Assembly (NCBI RefSeq): GCF_000716675.1
Contig: NZ_JNXT01000009.1
Coordinates: 109,467-173,466, forward strand
Source of the DNA: Streptomyces alboflavus
GTDB lineage: Bacteria > Actinomycetota > Actinomycetes > Streptomycetales > Streptomycetaceae
Direction of reading: 5' to 3'
DNA: 64,000 bases
Shown here piece by piece: positions 41,216 through 49,302 of this stretch (position 1 is its first letter; each line of letters starts with the position of its first letter). The notes under the pieces are model-generated. The model made no database searches, had not been told where the DNA came from, and was given only the letters and a program-made list of their open reading frames with translations. The translations under genes and the position numbers were made by a program.

Positions 41216-42399
41216 CCGCGGCCCGCCTTCGGCACCGACCCGAACTCGCTCAGCAGCCACAGCAGCGGGTCCGCCACCCGGTAGGGCTGGATGCCGGTGG
41301 CGGCCACGCGGGCCTCGGGCGTCGCGCTGCGGCCCAGCGCGGAGACGCCGAAGTAGCGGTAGCGGGCGAAGGTGTTCTCCAGGGACTGGTCGATGGGCAC
41401 GCCGTCCCACTCCTTGAGCAGCTGGCGCACCTCCTCGTGGACGCTGAGGCTGTCGCCGACGTCGAAGCGGCCGCGCGCGGGCGCGTGCGACCGCAGCGGG
41501 CTGCCGTTCTCCATCAGATGCCAGAAGGCGTCCATCTTGGAGAAGACCACCGCGATCGGGGTGTCTGTCTTCGCCGCCTTGCCGCCCCGCGCGGCGAGCA
41601 GCAGGCCGCTCACCCGGCTCAGCACGTTGATCGGCGGATCGATGCCGTCGGTGCCGGGCAGGGCGGTGCCGGGCGCCGCGCTGTCCCGGGCGCCCGGCAT
41701 CTGCAGCGGGTCGAGCAGCAGGATGATGCCGTCCGCGTTCGTCAGGTAGCGGGTGTTCAGCTCCACGCTCTCGCGGCTGTTGAAGTCCTCGCCCGCCGTG
41801 TCGAAGAACGACAGGACGCTGTGCTGCGGCCGCTCCCCGAACAGCGTCTTGCGGCGGAGCCCGAACCTGAACACCAGCGGGTCCACCCGGTTGGCGTTGG
41901 TCGTCGCGGTCTGCGTCGGCGGGAACATCTGCCGGTCGCGGTAGAGCCGGTCCTCGTACTCCGAGCTGTAGCGGCGCATGGTGGTGTCGTCCAGACCCAT
42001 CAGCGAGGCGCCGTAGGCCTCGCCGACCTGGTTGCGCATCTCGTGCAGGAGCACCGTCATGTAGATCGTCTTGCCGGAGGAGCGCGCGCCCACCATCGCG
42101 ATCAGCCGGTTCTCCACCATGCCGAACTGCACCGGCAGTTCGACGTGGCAGACCGGGCAGACGCGGTAGGTGGTCTCGCCGTCGCAGTCCGGGCACACCG
42201 CCGTCGACCTGCGCCCGTCGGCGGCGAAGTCCGGGCCCACGTCGTGGCTCGGACGCCTGCCGAAGCGCTCGTCGAGCACCGGGTCGCGGCGCCGCTGGCA
42301 CTGCTTGCGGGTGCGGCTGAGCCGGCTGTTGCAGCGGAACCGGATCTCGCGCGGGGCGAAGGTCTCGTAGCAGTAGGGGCAGGTGAGTCGTCTGGCCAT
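41212..42399 (-). CDS. Zinc-ribbon GTPase (DO-GTPase1-like)
   Basis: A 395-residue GTPase. Two Cys-rich zinc ribbons at the N-terminus (CPYCYETFAPREIRFRC and CPDCDGETTYRVCPVC) precede a GTPase domain with P-loop IAMVGARSSGKTIYM, switch II SFFDTAGEDFNSRE and VVFSKMDAFW as the NKxD-like motif. No membrane helix is present. It is the soluble partner of the membrane GTPase at 37219 and directly follows the Hsp70-like gene with no intergenic base (TGA-ATG). Confidence 0.77.
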   Translation of the reverse strand: MARRLTCPYCYETFAPREIRFRCNSRLSRTRKQCQRRRDPVLDERFGRRPSHDVGPDFAADGRRSTAVCPDCDGETTYRVCPVCHVELPVQFGMVENRLIAMVGARSSGKTIYMTVLLHEMRNQVGEAYGASLMGLDDTTMRRYSSEYEDRLYRDRQMFPPTQTATTNANRVDPLVFRFGLRRKTLFGERPQHSVLSFFDTAGEDFNSRESVELNTRYLTNADGIILLLDPLQMPGARDSAAPGTALPGTDGIDPPINVLSRVSGLLLAARGGKAAKTDTPIAVVFSKMDAFWHLMENGSPLRSHAPARGRFDVGDSLSVHEEVRQLLKEWDGVPIDQSLENTFARYRYFGVSALGRSATPEARVAATGIQPYRVADPLLWLLSEFGSVPKAGRG

Positions 42400-44049
42400 T
42401 CAGGTCACTCGCAGCCGGTGCAGCGCCGTGGGGCGCAGGTCGATGTCGGTGTCGGGGGCGTCCGCCGGGAAGCAGACGAGCCAGGAGGGGCCCCGGGTGC
42501 CGGGGAAGGGGAACTTCACGACGAGCGGGGCACCGGCGGGCAGGCGCTGGGCGGGCACTTCGTGCAGGACGGCGCCCTCGGCCGTGCTGGTGGGGCGGTA
42601 GCGGCCGAGCCCGTGGACGACGTGGACGGCGGGGAGGTCGCAGCCGGTCCGGGTGGCGAAGGCGACGGTCGCGTAGCGGGTGCCGTTGAGGCGGCGGCGC
42701 AGCGTCGGTTCGTACTCGACGATCGGCGGTTCGGCAGCGATCCGCAGGGACGCTGCGCCCTCGGTGTCGACGGCGGGGTCGGGGACCAGGGCCTCGACGG
42801 TGAGGGTGACGGCGCCCCGTCCGAGGCGGAGGTCCAGGCCGCCGTCGTGTTCGTAGACCCGGCGCTGACAGCGGATGTCGCCGTCGCGGGGGCCGTCGCC
42901 GCCGGCGCTCGCGTCCTCACGGCGCCAGCGGACCCGAGCGGTCAGGGCGGCGTCGGGCCAGGCCCAGAGGACGAGGAGGTGGTCGTCCCGGCGGATGGCC
43001 TGGAGCTGGGTCACGGGGACGGAACGCTGGCGGGGCGCCTCCGGCGACGGGGGCGGTTGGGGTGGGGGTTCGCCTGCGGCTTCTGAGGGTGGGGTCGGGG
43101 TGGGATCGGGGGTGGTTTCGGTTGGTGGTTGGCTGTGGGGTGGTGGGGGCTGGTCGCGCAGTTCCCCGCGCCCCTTCGGGGTGGTTTCGGTCTGTGGTTC
43201 GCTGCGGGGCGGTGGGGGTTGATCGCGCAGTTCCCCGCGCCCCTGGGAGGCCGTTGGTCCGCTGTCGGCCGGTGAGGGGTCCTCGCGGTCCTTCAGCGCG
43301 CTCGCAGGGGGGATGCCGTGTGGTTCGGGGTCTTCCGCCGGTGTGGGCCAGGCTCCCGGTTCCGGGTCCTCCAGGGGAGGGGGGAAGCCGGTGCTCGCCG
43401 GTGCCGGGCCGGTGGCGACGCGCAGGAGCCCGAAGTCCTCCAGGAGCAACAGGCCGTGCACGACGGCCAGTTCGGGTGTACGGCAGCGGACCGTCAGGCC
43501 CTGGGCCTCGGGAAGGCTCTCGACGTCCGCGCGGCGGGCGGGCGTGGCGTACAGGTCGCCGGAGAGGAGCACGGCGTCCGGGGCGGCCTCCGCCAGCTCC
43601 CGGGCCAGCGCCGCCAGGCCGTGGTCGTCGGCCAGTTGTGCCGTGCGCGTGGTGACGACGCGCACCGTCAGGTCCGGGGTGATGGCGAGGACCGTGAGGT
43701 CCACCGCCCCCGCCGTCTGGTCGGCCACCAGGACCGTGCGGTGCACGCCCTCGGCTATCGCGCCGTAGTGCAGGGCCGCCGCGACCGGCTCCGGCACGAT
43801 CCTGCTGACGCGCAGGCCGACGTCCTCGGCGGCCCGCCGCAGCCGCGCCTCGGCCCGGCGGTCGGCGGTCGCGGGCAGGGCGAGCGCCGCCTCCTCGTCG
43901 GTGGCTCCGGCGCCGAGCACGGCCAGCGCGGAGGCGGGGTCGGCGGCCACGTCCGCTCCGGCCAGGTCCGTCACCGTCACGGTGGGGCGGCCGTCCGGGG
44001 CGAGGCGGCCGACGCGGGCGACGCGGAGGCCGATGGCGATGGCGAGCAT
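42400..44049 (-). CDS. Degenerate Hsp70/actin-fold protein of the conflict operon
   Basis: A 549-residue protein. Residues 1-220 resemble a trimmed Hsp70 nucleotide-binding domain: ATADRRAEARLRRAAEDVGL, then RIVPEPVAAALHYGAIAEG, which corresponds to the Hsp70 segment IxEPxAAAxAYG. The N-terminal phosphate-1 loop is poor (MLAIAIGLRVARVG). A Pro-rich linker (~220-340) with a 23-residue tandem repeat follows, then a C-terminal beta-rich domain (~200 residues) of unknown type. Such Hsp70-like proteins accompany kinases, vWA and AAA proteins in predicted actinobacterial conflict operons. Translation is tightly spaced with both neighbours (4 nt and 0 nt gaps). Confidence 0.65.
   Translation of the reverse strand: MLAIAIGLRVARVGRLAPDGRPTVTVTDLAGADVAADPASALAVLGAGATDEEAALALPATADRRAEARLRRAAEDVGLRVSRIVPEPVAAALHYGAIAEGVHRTVLVADQTAGAVDLTVLAITPDLTVRVVTTRTAQLADDHGLAALARELAEAAPDAVLLSGDLYATPARRADVESLPEAQGLTVRCRTPELAVVHGLLLLEDFGLLRVATGPAPASTGFPPPLEDPEPGAWPTPAEDPEPHGIPPASALKDREDPSPADSGPTASQGRGELRDQPPPPRSEPQTETTPKGRGELRDQPPPPHSQPPTETTPDPTPTPPSEAAGEPPPQPPPSPEAPRQRSVPVTQLQAIRRDDHLLVLWAWPDAALTARVRWRREDASAGGDGPRDGDIRCQRRVYEHDGGLDLRLGRGAVTLTVEALVPDPAVDTEGAASLRIAAEPPIVEYEPTLRRRLNGTRYATVAFATRTGCDLPAVHVVHGLGRYRPTSTAEGAVLHEVPAQRLPAGAPLVVKFPFPGTRGPSWLVCFPADAPDTDIDLRPTALHRLRVT
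43111..43248. repeat. 69-bp in-frame tandem duplication containing a GC-rich repeat element, inside the Hsp70-like gene
   Basis: Copies at 43111-43179 and 43180-43248 encode two 23-residue Pro/Gln-rich units (GRGELRDQPPPP...TETTP). Each includes the motif CGCGCAGTTCCCCGCGCCCC (minus strand GGGGCGCGGGGAACTGCGCG), which I recognise as a very common dispersed element of Streptomyces genomes. It appears to have been captured as coding linker and then duplicated. Confidence 0.75.
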
Positions 44050-44053
44050 GTGG

Positions 44054-46168
44054 TCAGCCCTCCCCTTCCCCGGTCCCGGCCCGCGGCTCGTCGGCCCTGA
44101 CCCACGGCGTGCCGTCGGCGTCGACGCCGAGCCGGATCCGGCTGCCCGGGGCCGGGCGGCGGGCCAGGAAGTGGGAGACCACGGCGGCCCGCAGCCGCTC
44201 CAGTTCGTTGCGGATCTGACGGCCGCCGTACGCCTGGTGCTCCGGGTCGCTCATCCGCTCGGTGATCCAGGGGTGCAGGCTGTCGGGGTCGGGGGCCAGC
44301 TTGACCTGGTGGCGTTCGCGGACGGACTCGGTGAGCTGGTCGAGGAGCCGGTCGGCGATCCGCACGATGTGCTCGCGGCGCAGCATGTCGAAGACGACCA
44401 CGCCCGGCTTGAGCCGCCCGTAGATCTCCGGCCGCCCGATCGCCCGGAACTTCTCCTCCACGGCCCGCGTGAAGTGCGCCTCCAGGGCCGCGTACGGCAC
44501 GTCCTCGTCGCCTTCGGACAGCAGGTCCTGGACCGCGTCCGCGCCCGTGTTGGAGGTGAAGATGATCAGGCACTGGGAGAAGTACGCGGTCTGGCCGCGG
44601 CCGTCGGTGAGGCGGCCGTCCTCCAGGATCTGGAGGAACTTGTCCAGGACCCGCGGGTGCGCCTTCTCGATCTCGTCGAAGAGGAGCACGCTGAACGGCC
44701 GTTCCTGGACGCGCCGGGTCAGCTCGCCGCCCTGCTCGTGGCCGATGTAGCCGGGCGGTGCCCCGGCGAGCCGCTCCGCCGCGTGCTCCTGCTGGTACTC
44801 GCTCATGTCGAAGCGGGCGTACGCGCTCTGGTCGCCGAACATCAACTCGGCCACGGCCTTGGCCAGTTCGGTCTTGCCGACGCCGGTGGGGCCGACGAAG
44901 AAGAAGGCGCCCCGAGGGCGTGCGGTGCCGGAGCCGCCGAAGTCCACGCCCACGTAGGCGGACCGGAGCGCGGCGGCCACCGCCTCGACGGCCGTGGACT
45001 GGCCGACCACCCGGTCGCCCAGGACGTCGGCCGCCCGGGCGACGGTGTCCCGGTCGAGCTGGGTCCAGGGGTCGACGCTCACATTGAGCCGGTGCAGTTC
45101 CAAGAGCTTGTCCGGTTTCTGGAGGGGTGCCTCGCGCAGCCACGAGGTCCGGGCGAGCGCGTCGATGTCCCAGCCCCGCATGCCGTCGGTCGCGCCGACC
45201 AGGGCCTCCAGGTCGTGCCGGGTGGCGTTCGTGGCGCCGTTGAAGTCGCCGCGCAGCCAGGTCAGCCACAGGCGGCGCTCGCTGGGGTCCGGCGGGCCGA
45301 CGTGCAGGGTGGCGATCCGGGGATCCTCCAGGTGGAACCAGCCGGGCAGCCGGCCGACGTCACCCACCGCGCACAGGACGGCGTTGCGGGCATGCGGACG
45401 GCGGCCCGCCTGGGCCACGTGCGCGGGCACGGCGTCCGTCATCGCGGCGCGCAGACGGAGGTAACCGGCGTTCGACTCGGGCTGGCCGGGCGGGAGGTGG
45501 TGGTCGACGTCCTGGAAGACGAAGGCCGTGGCCGCGTCGGGGGACGCGGCGAGCCGGTGCGCGACGGCGACGGCGTCGTCGAAGGCGCGCGGCGGGGCGC
45601 CCGGGCGCGGCGCGAGCAGGCTCGACCGGTCGCGGCGGCGTTCGGCGCCGCGCTGGGTGCGCGCGTCGGACCGTGGCCGGCCGTCCTCGGGGGCGCGTGA
45701 GTCGGCCTGGGTCCGGTCGTCTTCGAGGGGGCCCGATGCGGCCCCCGCCCGGCCGTCGTCGGGGGCGCCCGACGCGGCCCATGGCCGACTGCCTCCAGGC
45801 GCGCGGGAGTCGGACCGCCGGTCGGCCCCGGGCGCGGCCGGTCCCGCGCTCCTCGTGCCGCCCCCCGGCCGGTCCGCCGCCAGCCGCGCGAAGCGTTCCG
45901 CGTGGCCCGGCAGCGGGAACGTGAGCCCGGCCACCGGATCCCACCAGCCCACCACGTCGGCGCCGCGCACCTCGAGCACCCCGGCGACCAACTCGCGGAA
46001 GGAGGCGGGCCGGTCCTCGAACCACCAGCGGTCCCGGATCTGCCCGCTGATGACCACCTGCCGGCCGCGCCGCAGCTCCCAGCCGAGCGACACCGCCCAC
46101 AGCGGCATCATGCCGTCGGCGGTGACGGGCCCCGTACCGTCGTCCTTGCCGAAGTCGATCGCGCTCAC
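44054..46168 (-). CDS. ClpB-like AAA+ ATPase of the conflict operon
   Basis: A 704-residue AAA+ protein. The C-terminal half is a full ClpA/ClpB D2-type module: Walker A FVGPTGVGKTELAKAVAEL, pore-loop segment APPGYIGHEQGGELT, Walker B SVLLFDEIEKAHPRVLD, sensor 1 FTSNTGAD, and the C-terminal small domain. The N-terminal ~110 residues resemble a second, nucleotide-free AAA or CbxX-like domain (WAVSLGWELRRGRQVVISGQIRDRW) followed by a repetitive acidic linker. So only one ring should hydrolyse ATP. The GTG at 46168 overlaps the previous stop. It may unfold or remodel partners in the same operon. Confidence 0.85.
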   Translation of the reverse strand: MSAIDFGKDDGTGPVTADGMMPLWAVSLGWELRRGRQVVISGQIRDRWWFEDRPASFRELVAGVLEVRGADVVGWWDPVAGLTFPLPGHAERFARLAADRPGGGTRSAGPAAPGADRRSDSRAPGGSRPWAASGAPDDGRAGAASGPLEDDRTQADSRAPEDGRPRSDARTQRGAERRRDRSSLLAPRPGAPPRAFDDAVAVAHRLAASPDAATAFVFQDVDHHLPPGQPESNAGYLRLRAAMTDAVPAHVAQAGRRPHARNAVLCAVGDVGRLPGWFHLEDPRIATLHVGPPDPSERRLWLTWLRGDFNGATNATRHDLEALVGATDGMRGWDIDALARTSWLREAPLQKPDKLLELHRLNVSVDPWTQLDRDTVARAADVLGDRVVGQSTAVEAVAAALRSAYVGVDFGGSGTARPRGAFFFVGPTGVGKTELAKAVAELMFGDQSAYARFDMSEYQQEHAAERLAGAPPGYIGHEQGGELTRRVQERPFSVLLFDEIEKAHPRVLDKFLQILEDGRLTDGRGQTAYFSQCLIIFTSNTGADAVQDLLSEGDEDVPYAALEAHFTRAVEEKFRAIGRPEIYGRLKPGVVVFDMLRREHIVRIADRLLDQLTESVRERHQVKLAPDPDSLHPWITERMSDPEHQAYGGRQIRNELERLRAAVVSHFLARRPAPGSRIRLGVDADGTPWVRADEPRAGTGEGEG

Positions 46169-47574
46169 GGCGCCGACCACCTCCAGGAGCTCTCCCGGGG
46201 CAGCGGCTCGGCGCGTCGGCCCGGCGGTTTGCCGTCCCAGGTGAGCTCACCCGGCACGAAGCCGTCGTCACCGCCCAGCGCCTCGTGCACCCGCTCCAGG
46301 AGCGCCTCGGTGGTGTCGCACACCGGCTCGTCCCGCGAGGCGTGCAGCGTCACGTCGGGCTCGCCCTCCACGCGGTACACGAGGACGGGCGTGCCGTCGT
46401 CCTCGACGCCGACCGTGGTCTCGTACCTCGCCCCGGTCGGCCGCGTGAAGTGCAGCCGGAAGCCGCCCCCTTCGTCCTCGCCGCCCTCGAAGGCGAACCC
46501 CTCGCCGGTCATCGCGTCACGGAGCGCCGCGACCAGGTCCCGGCTCCGCTGATACGCGAGCTCCAGCTCGTCCAGGCGCCGCTCGGCGTCGGGGAGGCGG
46601 TGCTCCAGGTCGGCGACGGCCGTCAGGGCCTCGGCCGCGGAGCGCGCGGTGAGCTGCTCGGTCGCCGTGCGCAGGGCGTCGCCGATCTCGTCGGCGAGCC
46701 CGGGGTCGCCGAGTTCGGCGGCGGTCTCGACGACGGCCCGGGCCGCCGGGCGCACGACGTCGAGCCGCTCGGCGGCCTCGGTGAGGGCCTGCTCCAGGGC
46801 CGCTGCCGCGGCGTCGGCGCGCTGTCGCTCCGCCGCCTCGCGCTCCTGTTCCTGTTCCTGTTGCCTTGCCTCGCGCTCCTGTTCCGCCCGGGTGTTCCGC
46901 TCGGCGGCTGCCCGTGCCTCCGTGACCGTCGCCACATGCCGGGCGAGGGCGTGCTCGACCGTGCCGAGCAGGGCGTCGAAGCGGACCCGCCGGTCCGGAC
47001 CGGCGGCCACGCGCAGTTGGTCGAGCAGCTCCGTGCAGCGCCGGTGCCCGTCCGCGTCGAGGGCGGCGCCGTCCGGGCCGGTCGCGGCGAACCCGCGCTC
47101 CAGGCCGGCGAGGACGGAGGCGGGGTCGTCCGCGGCGCTGTCGGCGGCAGCGGGGCGCAGGCTGACGACCCGGCCGCGCAGGCGCTCCACCGCGTCCCCG
47201 AGCTGCTCGCCGCGGGCGACCCGGCCCCGCAGTGCTGCCAACTGCCCCTCCAGGGAGCTGACATCGGCCCGCGCCCCGGACCGCTGGGCCTCCTCGATGA
47301 GCGTCCGCACCTCGTCGAGGGCGCGCTCGTCGGCCCGGCTCTGCTCCGCCCGGGCGAGGGCGAGGCGGGCGGCACGCTCCGCATCGCGCCGGGCGGCCGA
47401 CTCGGCGTCCCTGCGGGCGAGGTCGGCCCGCCGAGCCGCCAACTGGGCGCGCTGGTCCGCCCGTTTGCGTTCCCTGGCCCGGCGCTCCTCGGCCCGGCGG
47501 CGGCGCTCGGTCGCCTCCCGCTGGGCGTACAGCACGCCGATGCGGACGCTGCTGTACTTCGGTGATCCACTCAT
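46165..47574 (-). CDS. Long coiled-coil protein of the conflict operon
   Basis: A 469-residue protein dominated by heptad-rich Arg/Ala/Glu coiled coil (residues ~20-345: ERRRRAEERRARERKRADQR and EQEREARQQEQEQEREAAER). It ends in a ~100-residue globular beta domain (RLHFTRPTGARYETTVGVED, then LVYRVEGEPDVTLHASRDEP). It has no signal or membrane segment. Its start overlaps the radical SAM stop (ATGA) and its stop overlaps the ClpB-like start (GTGA). It probably scaffolds a complex. I do not recognise the C-terminal domain. Confidence 0.72.
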   Translation of the reverse strand: MSGSPKYSSVRIGVLYAQREATERRRRAEERRARERKRADQRAQLAARRADLARRDAESAARRDAERAARLALARAEQSRADERALDEVRTLIEEAQRSGARADVSSLEGQLAALRGRVARGEQLGDAVERLRGRVVSLRPAAADSAADDPASVLAGLERGFAATGPDGAALDADGHRRCTELLDQLRVAAGPDRRVRFDALLGTVEHALARHVATVTEARAAAERNTRAEQEREARQQEQEQEREAAERQRADAAAAALEQALTEAAERLDVVRPAARAVVETAAELGDPGLADEIGDALRTATEQLTARSAAEALTAVADLEHRLPDAERRLDELELAYQRSRDLVAALRDAMTGEGFAFEGGEDEGGGFRLHFTRPTGARYETTVGVEDDGTPVLVYRVEGEPDVTLHASRDEPVCDTTEALLERVHEALGGDDGFVPGELTWDGKPPGRRAEPLPRESSWRWSAP

Positions 47575-48251
47575 CGTTCCCTCCGTGCCTCGGTGTGCAG
47601 CACGAACCCCCGCGCCGCGAGCCGGTCCTCAAGTCTTCTCCGGAATCCGGGAGTCGGCGGCACGCCCGCCCAGGAGAGCGCTCCGTCCGACTCCACGGAC
47701 ACCTCGACCCCGGCGGTGCTGTCCGGCTCGGCCAGGCTCCGGGCGTAGCGGTCGGTGAGCGGGACGAGGCGCTGGTTGTCCGAGCCGCGCCAGCGCAGGC
47801 TGCCGTGCCGCGCCGCGACGTAGGGCCCGTCGACCAGCAGGTCGAGCCGCTCGAGGAGGGCCAGCCGGTCCGGCCCGCCGCGCCGCAGCGCCTCGTGGCG
47901 GAAGCCGGAGTACGCCATCGCGCCGAAGTCGGGCCGCCGCTCCCGTACCGCGTCGAGCAGCGCGGCCAGGGCTTCGGCCTGGCTGAACGGCTCACCGCCG
48001 GAGAGTGTGACGCCCTCGATGTCCTCCAAGTGGCAGAGCCAGTCCGTGAGGTCGGTGACCGTCCGGCTGGTGCCGCCCTCGAAGGGCAGGGTCTCCGCGG
48101 CCACGCAGCCGTGGCAGCGCAGCGGGCAGCCCTGCACCCAGACGACCGCGCGGACGCCGGGGCCGAGGACCGTGCAGCGGTCCAGTGTCCGGGCGACGGA
48201 TATCAGGGTTTCCTCGCGCGAGCCGTGCCGTGGCTGGGGGAGGGCCGTCAT
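47571..48251 (-). CDS. Radical SAM protein, NrdG-like activating-enzyme type
   Basis: A 226-residue single-domain radical SAM protein. The [4Fe-4S] motif is VQGCPLRCHGC (Cx3Cx2C) and the SAM-binding strand reads GVTLSGGEPF. LLVDGPYV and SDNQRLVPL are typical of anaerobic ribonucleotide-reductase activases. No glycyl-radical enzyme is present, so it must modify another partner, possibly a component of this operon. GGAGGAAGC precedes the ATG. It lies between the kinase and the coiled-coil gene with overlaps on both sides, so it is an integral part of the system. Confidence 0.87.
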   Translation of the reverse strand: MTALPQPRHGSREETLISVARTLDRCTVLGPGVRAVVWVQGCPLRCHGCVAAETLPFEGGTSRTVTDLTDWLCHLEDIEGVTLSGGEPFSQAEALAALLDAVRERRPDFGAMAYSGFRHEALRRGGPDRLALLERLDLLVDGPYVAARHGSLRWRGSDNQRLVPLTDRYARSLAEPDSTAGVEVSVESDGALSWAGVPPTPGFRRRLEDRLAARGFVLHTEARRER

Positions 48252-49300
48252 GCTTCCTCCCGCGGCTGGTCGGGGTAGCTGTCGGAGCCCTGTTCGGCCT
48301 GGTCGCACCACGGGCACCACGGTCGTTCCACGGTGTGGACGTGACGGGCGTTCACCGCGCACACGCGCAGTCGGCCGGGGGTCAGCTCGGCCGCGAGCGC
48401 CTCGGCCCACGCGGCCGCCGTCGGACGGTGGGCCGGGTCCGTGAACGCCCTCCGGAAGAGTTCCGTGAGGCGTCTCGGCAGCAGGTCGGCGGGCGGCACG
48501 GAGCGGGGAAGCAGCACCGACGTGCGGTCGACGATCCGGCAGCGGCCGTGGAGGACGTTGTCGTCGTACGACCGGTAGTCGCCGCCGTCCGCCGGGTGAC
48601 CGGCGAAGGGGTGCAGCCCGGCCAGGAGCAGCTGGTGCACGAGGACGGCCAGGGCGAAGTCGTCGGACGTGGTGTCGGGCGGCGCGGCGGTGGCCGTGCC
48701 GAGCCGCTCGGGGGCCGTGTAGCCGGGGGTGCGCATCCGGCCGGGGAACAGCTCGCGGCCGTCCCGGAACTGCCAGGAGTCGACGTCCGCCATGCCGACC
48801 CGGCCACCCTCGTCGACCCACAGGTTGTCGGTCTTGAGGTCGCCCACCACATAGCCCTCGGCGTGCAGTTCGCCGAGGAGCCGGGCGAGGGCGAGGGCGG
48901 CGCGCAGCGCGGTGGCCCAGGTCGCCCGGGGCAGGAAGGCGCGCCGGGCGGAGGTGCTGAGGAGGTGGCTGAACGGCTGGTAGGCGTGGCGCATGTCGGG
49001 CATCACATAGCCGTCGACGCGGTCCGCGGCGGCGCCGGCGGCCGTGCGGACCTGGACCAGCGGCCAGGCGAGGCGGACCGGGGTGCCGGAGAGCAGGCCG
49101 ACGGTGCGCGGTTCGCGGCGCTGGCGCACCAGGCGGGCCACGCGGCGCCGGTAGGCCTCGGGTTCGGGCGGGTCGGGGACGAGCTTCGCGACGAGGGGGC
49201 GGGTGTCGTCCACGCCGTACACGAACCCCTCCGAGCCGCTGCCGATCTGCTCGGTGAGGCGCCATGTGTGTCCGTGACCGGACACCACTGTCAGTCCCAC
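48248..49300 (-). CDS. Serine/threonine protein kinase of the conflict operon
   Basis: A 350-residue Hanks-type kinase without membrane helix or extracellular domain. It has glycine loop EQIGSGSEGFVYGV, VAIK-like Lys in LVAKLVPD, catalytic loop YVVGDLKTDNLWV (Asp, Lys and Asn present, HRD Arg missing), and ADVDSW in place of DFG. Thr/Tyr-rich activation segment RTPGYTAPERLG follows. A short C-terminal Cys pair (WCPWCDQ) may bind zinc. I chose the GTG at 49300, because AAGGAGG sits 6 nt upstream; the GTG at 49306 would overlap the phosphatase stop. It is paired with the PP2C gene directly upstream. Confidence 0.87.
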   Translation of the reverse strand: MGLTVVSGHGHTWRLTEQIGSGSEGFVYGVDDTRPLVAKLVPDPPEPEAYRRRVARLVRQRREPRTVGLLSGTPVRLAWPLVQVRTAAGAAADRVDGYVMPDMRHAYQPFSHLLSTSARRAFLPRATWATALRAALALARLLGELHAEGYVVGDLKTDNLWVDEGGRVGMADVDSWQFRDGRELFPGRMRTPGYTAPERLGTATAAPPDTTSDDFALAVLVHQLLLAGLHPFAGHPADGGDYRSYDDNVLHGRCRIVDRTSVLLPRSVPPADLLPRRLTELFRRAFTDPAHRPTAAAWAEALAAELTPGRLRVCAVNARHVHTVERPWCPWCDQAEQGSDSYPDQPREEA

Positions 49301-49302
49301 GC

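Noticed and set aside
38942..41284. A 780-codon plus-strand frame opposite the GAP1-like gene
   Set aside because: Shadow frame with repetitive Arg/Gly/Gln content; the opposite strand has the conserved domain and coupled neighbours.
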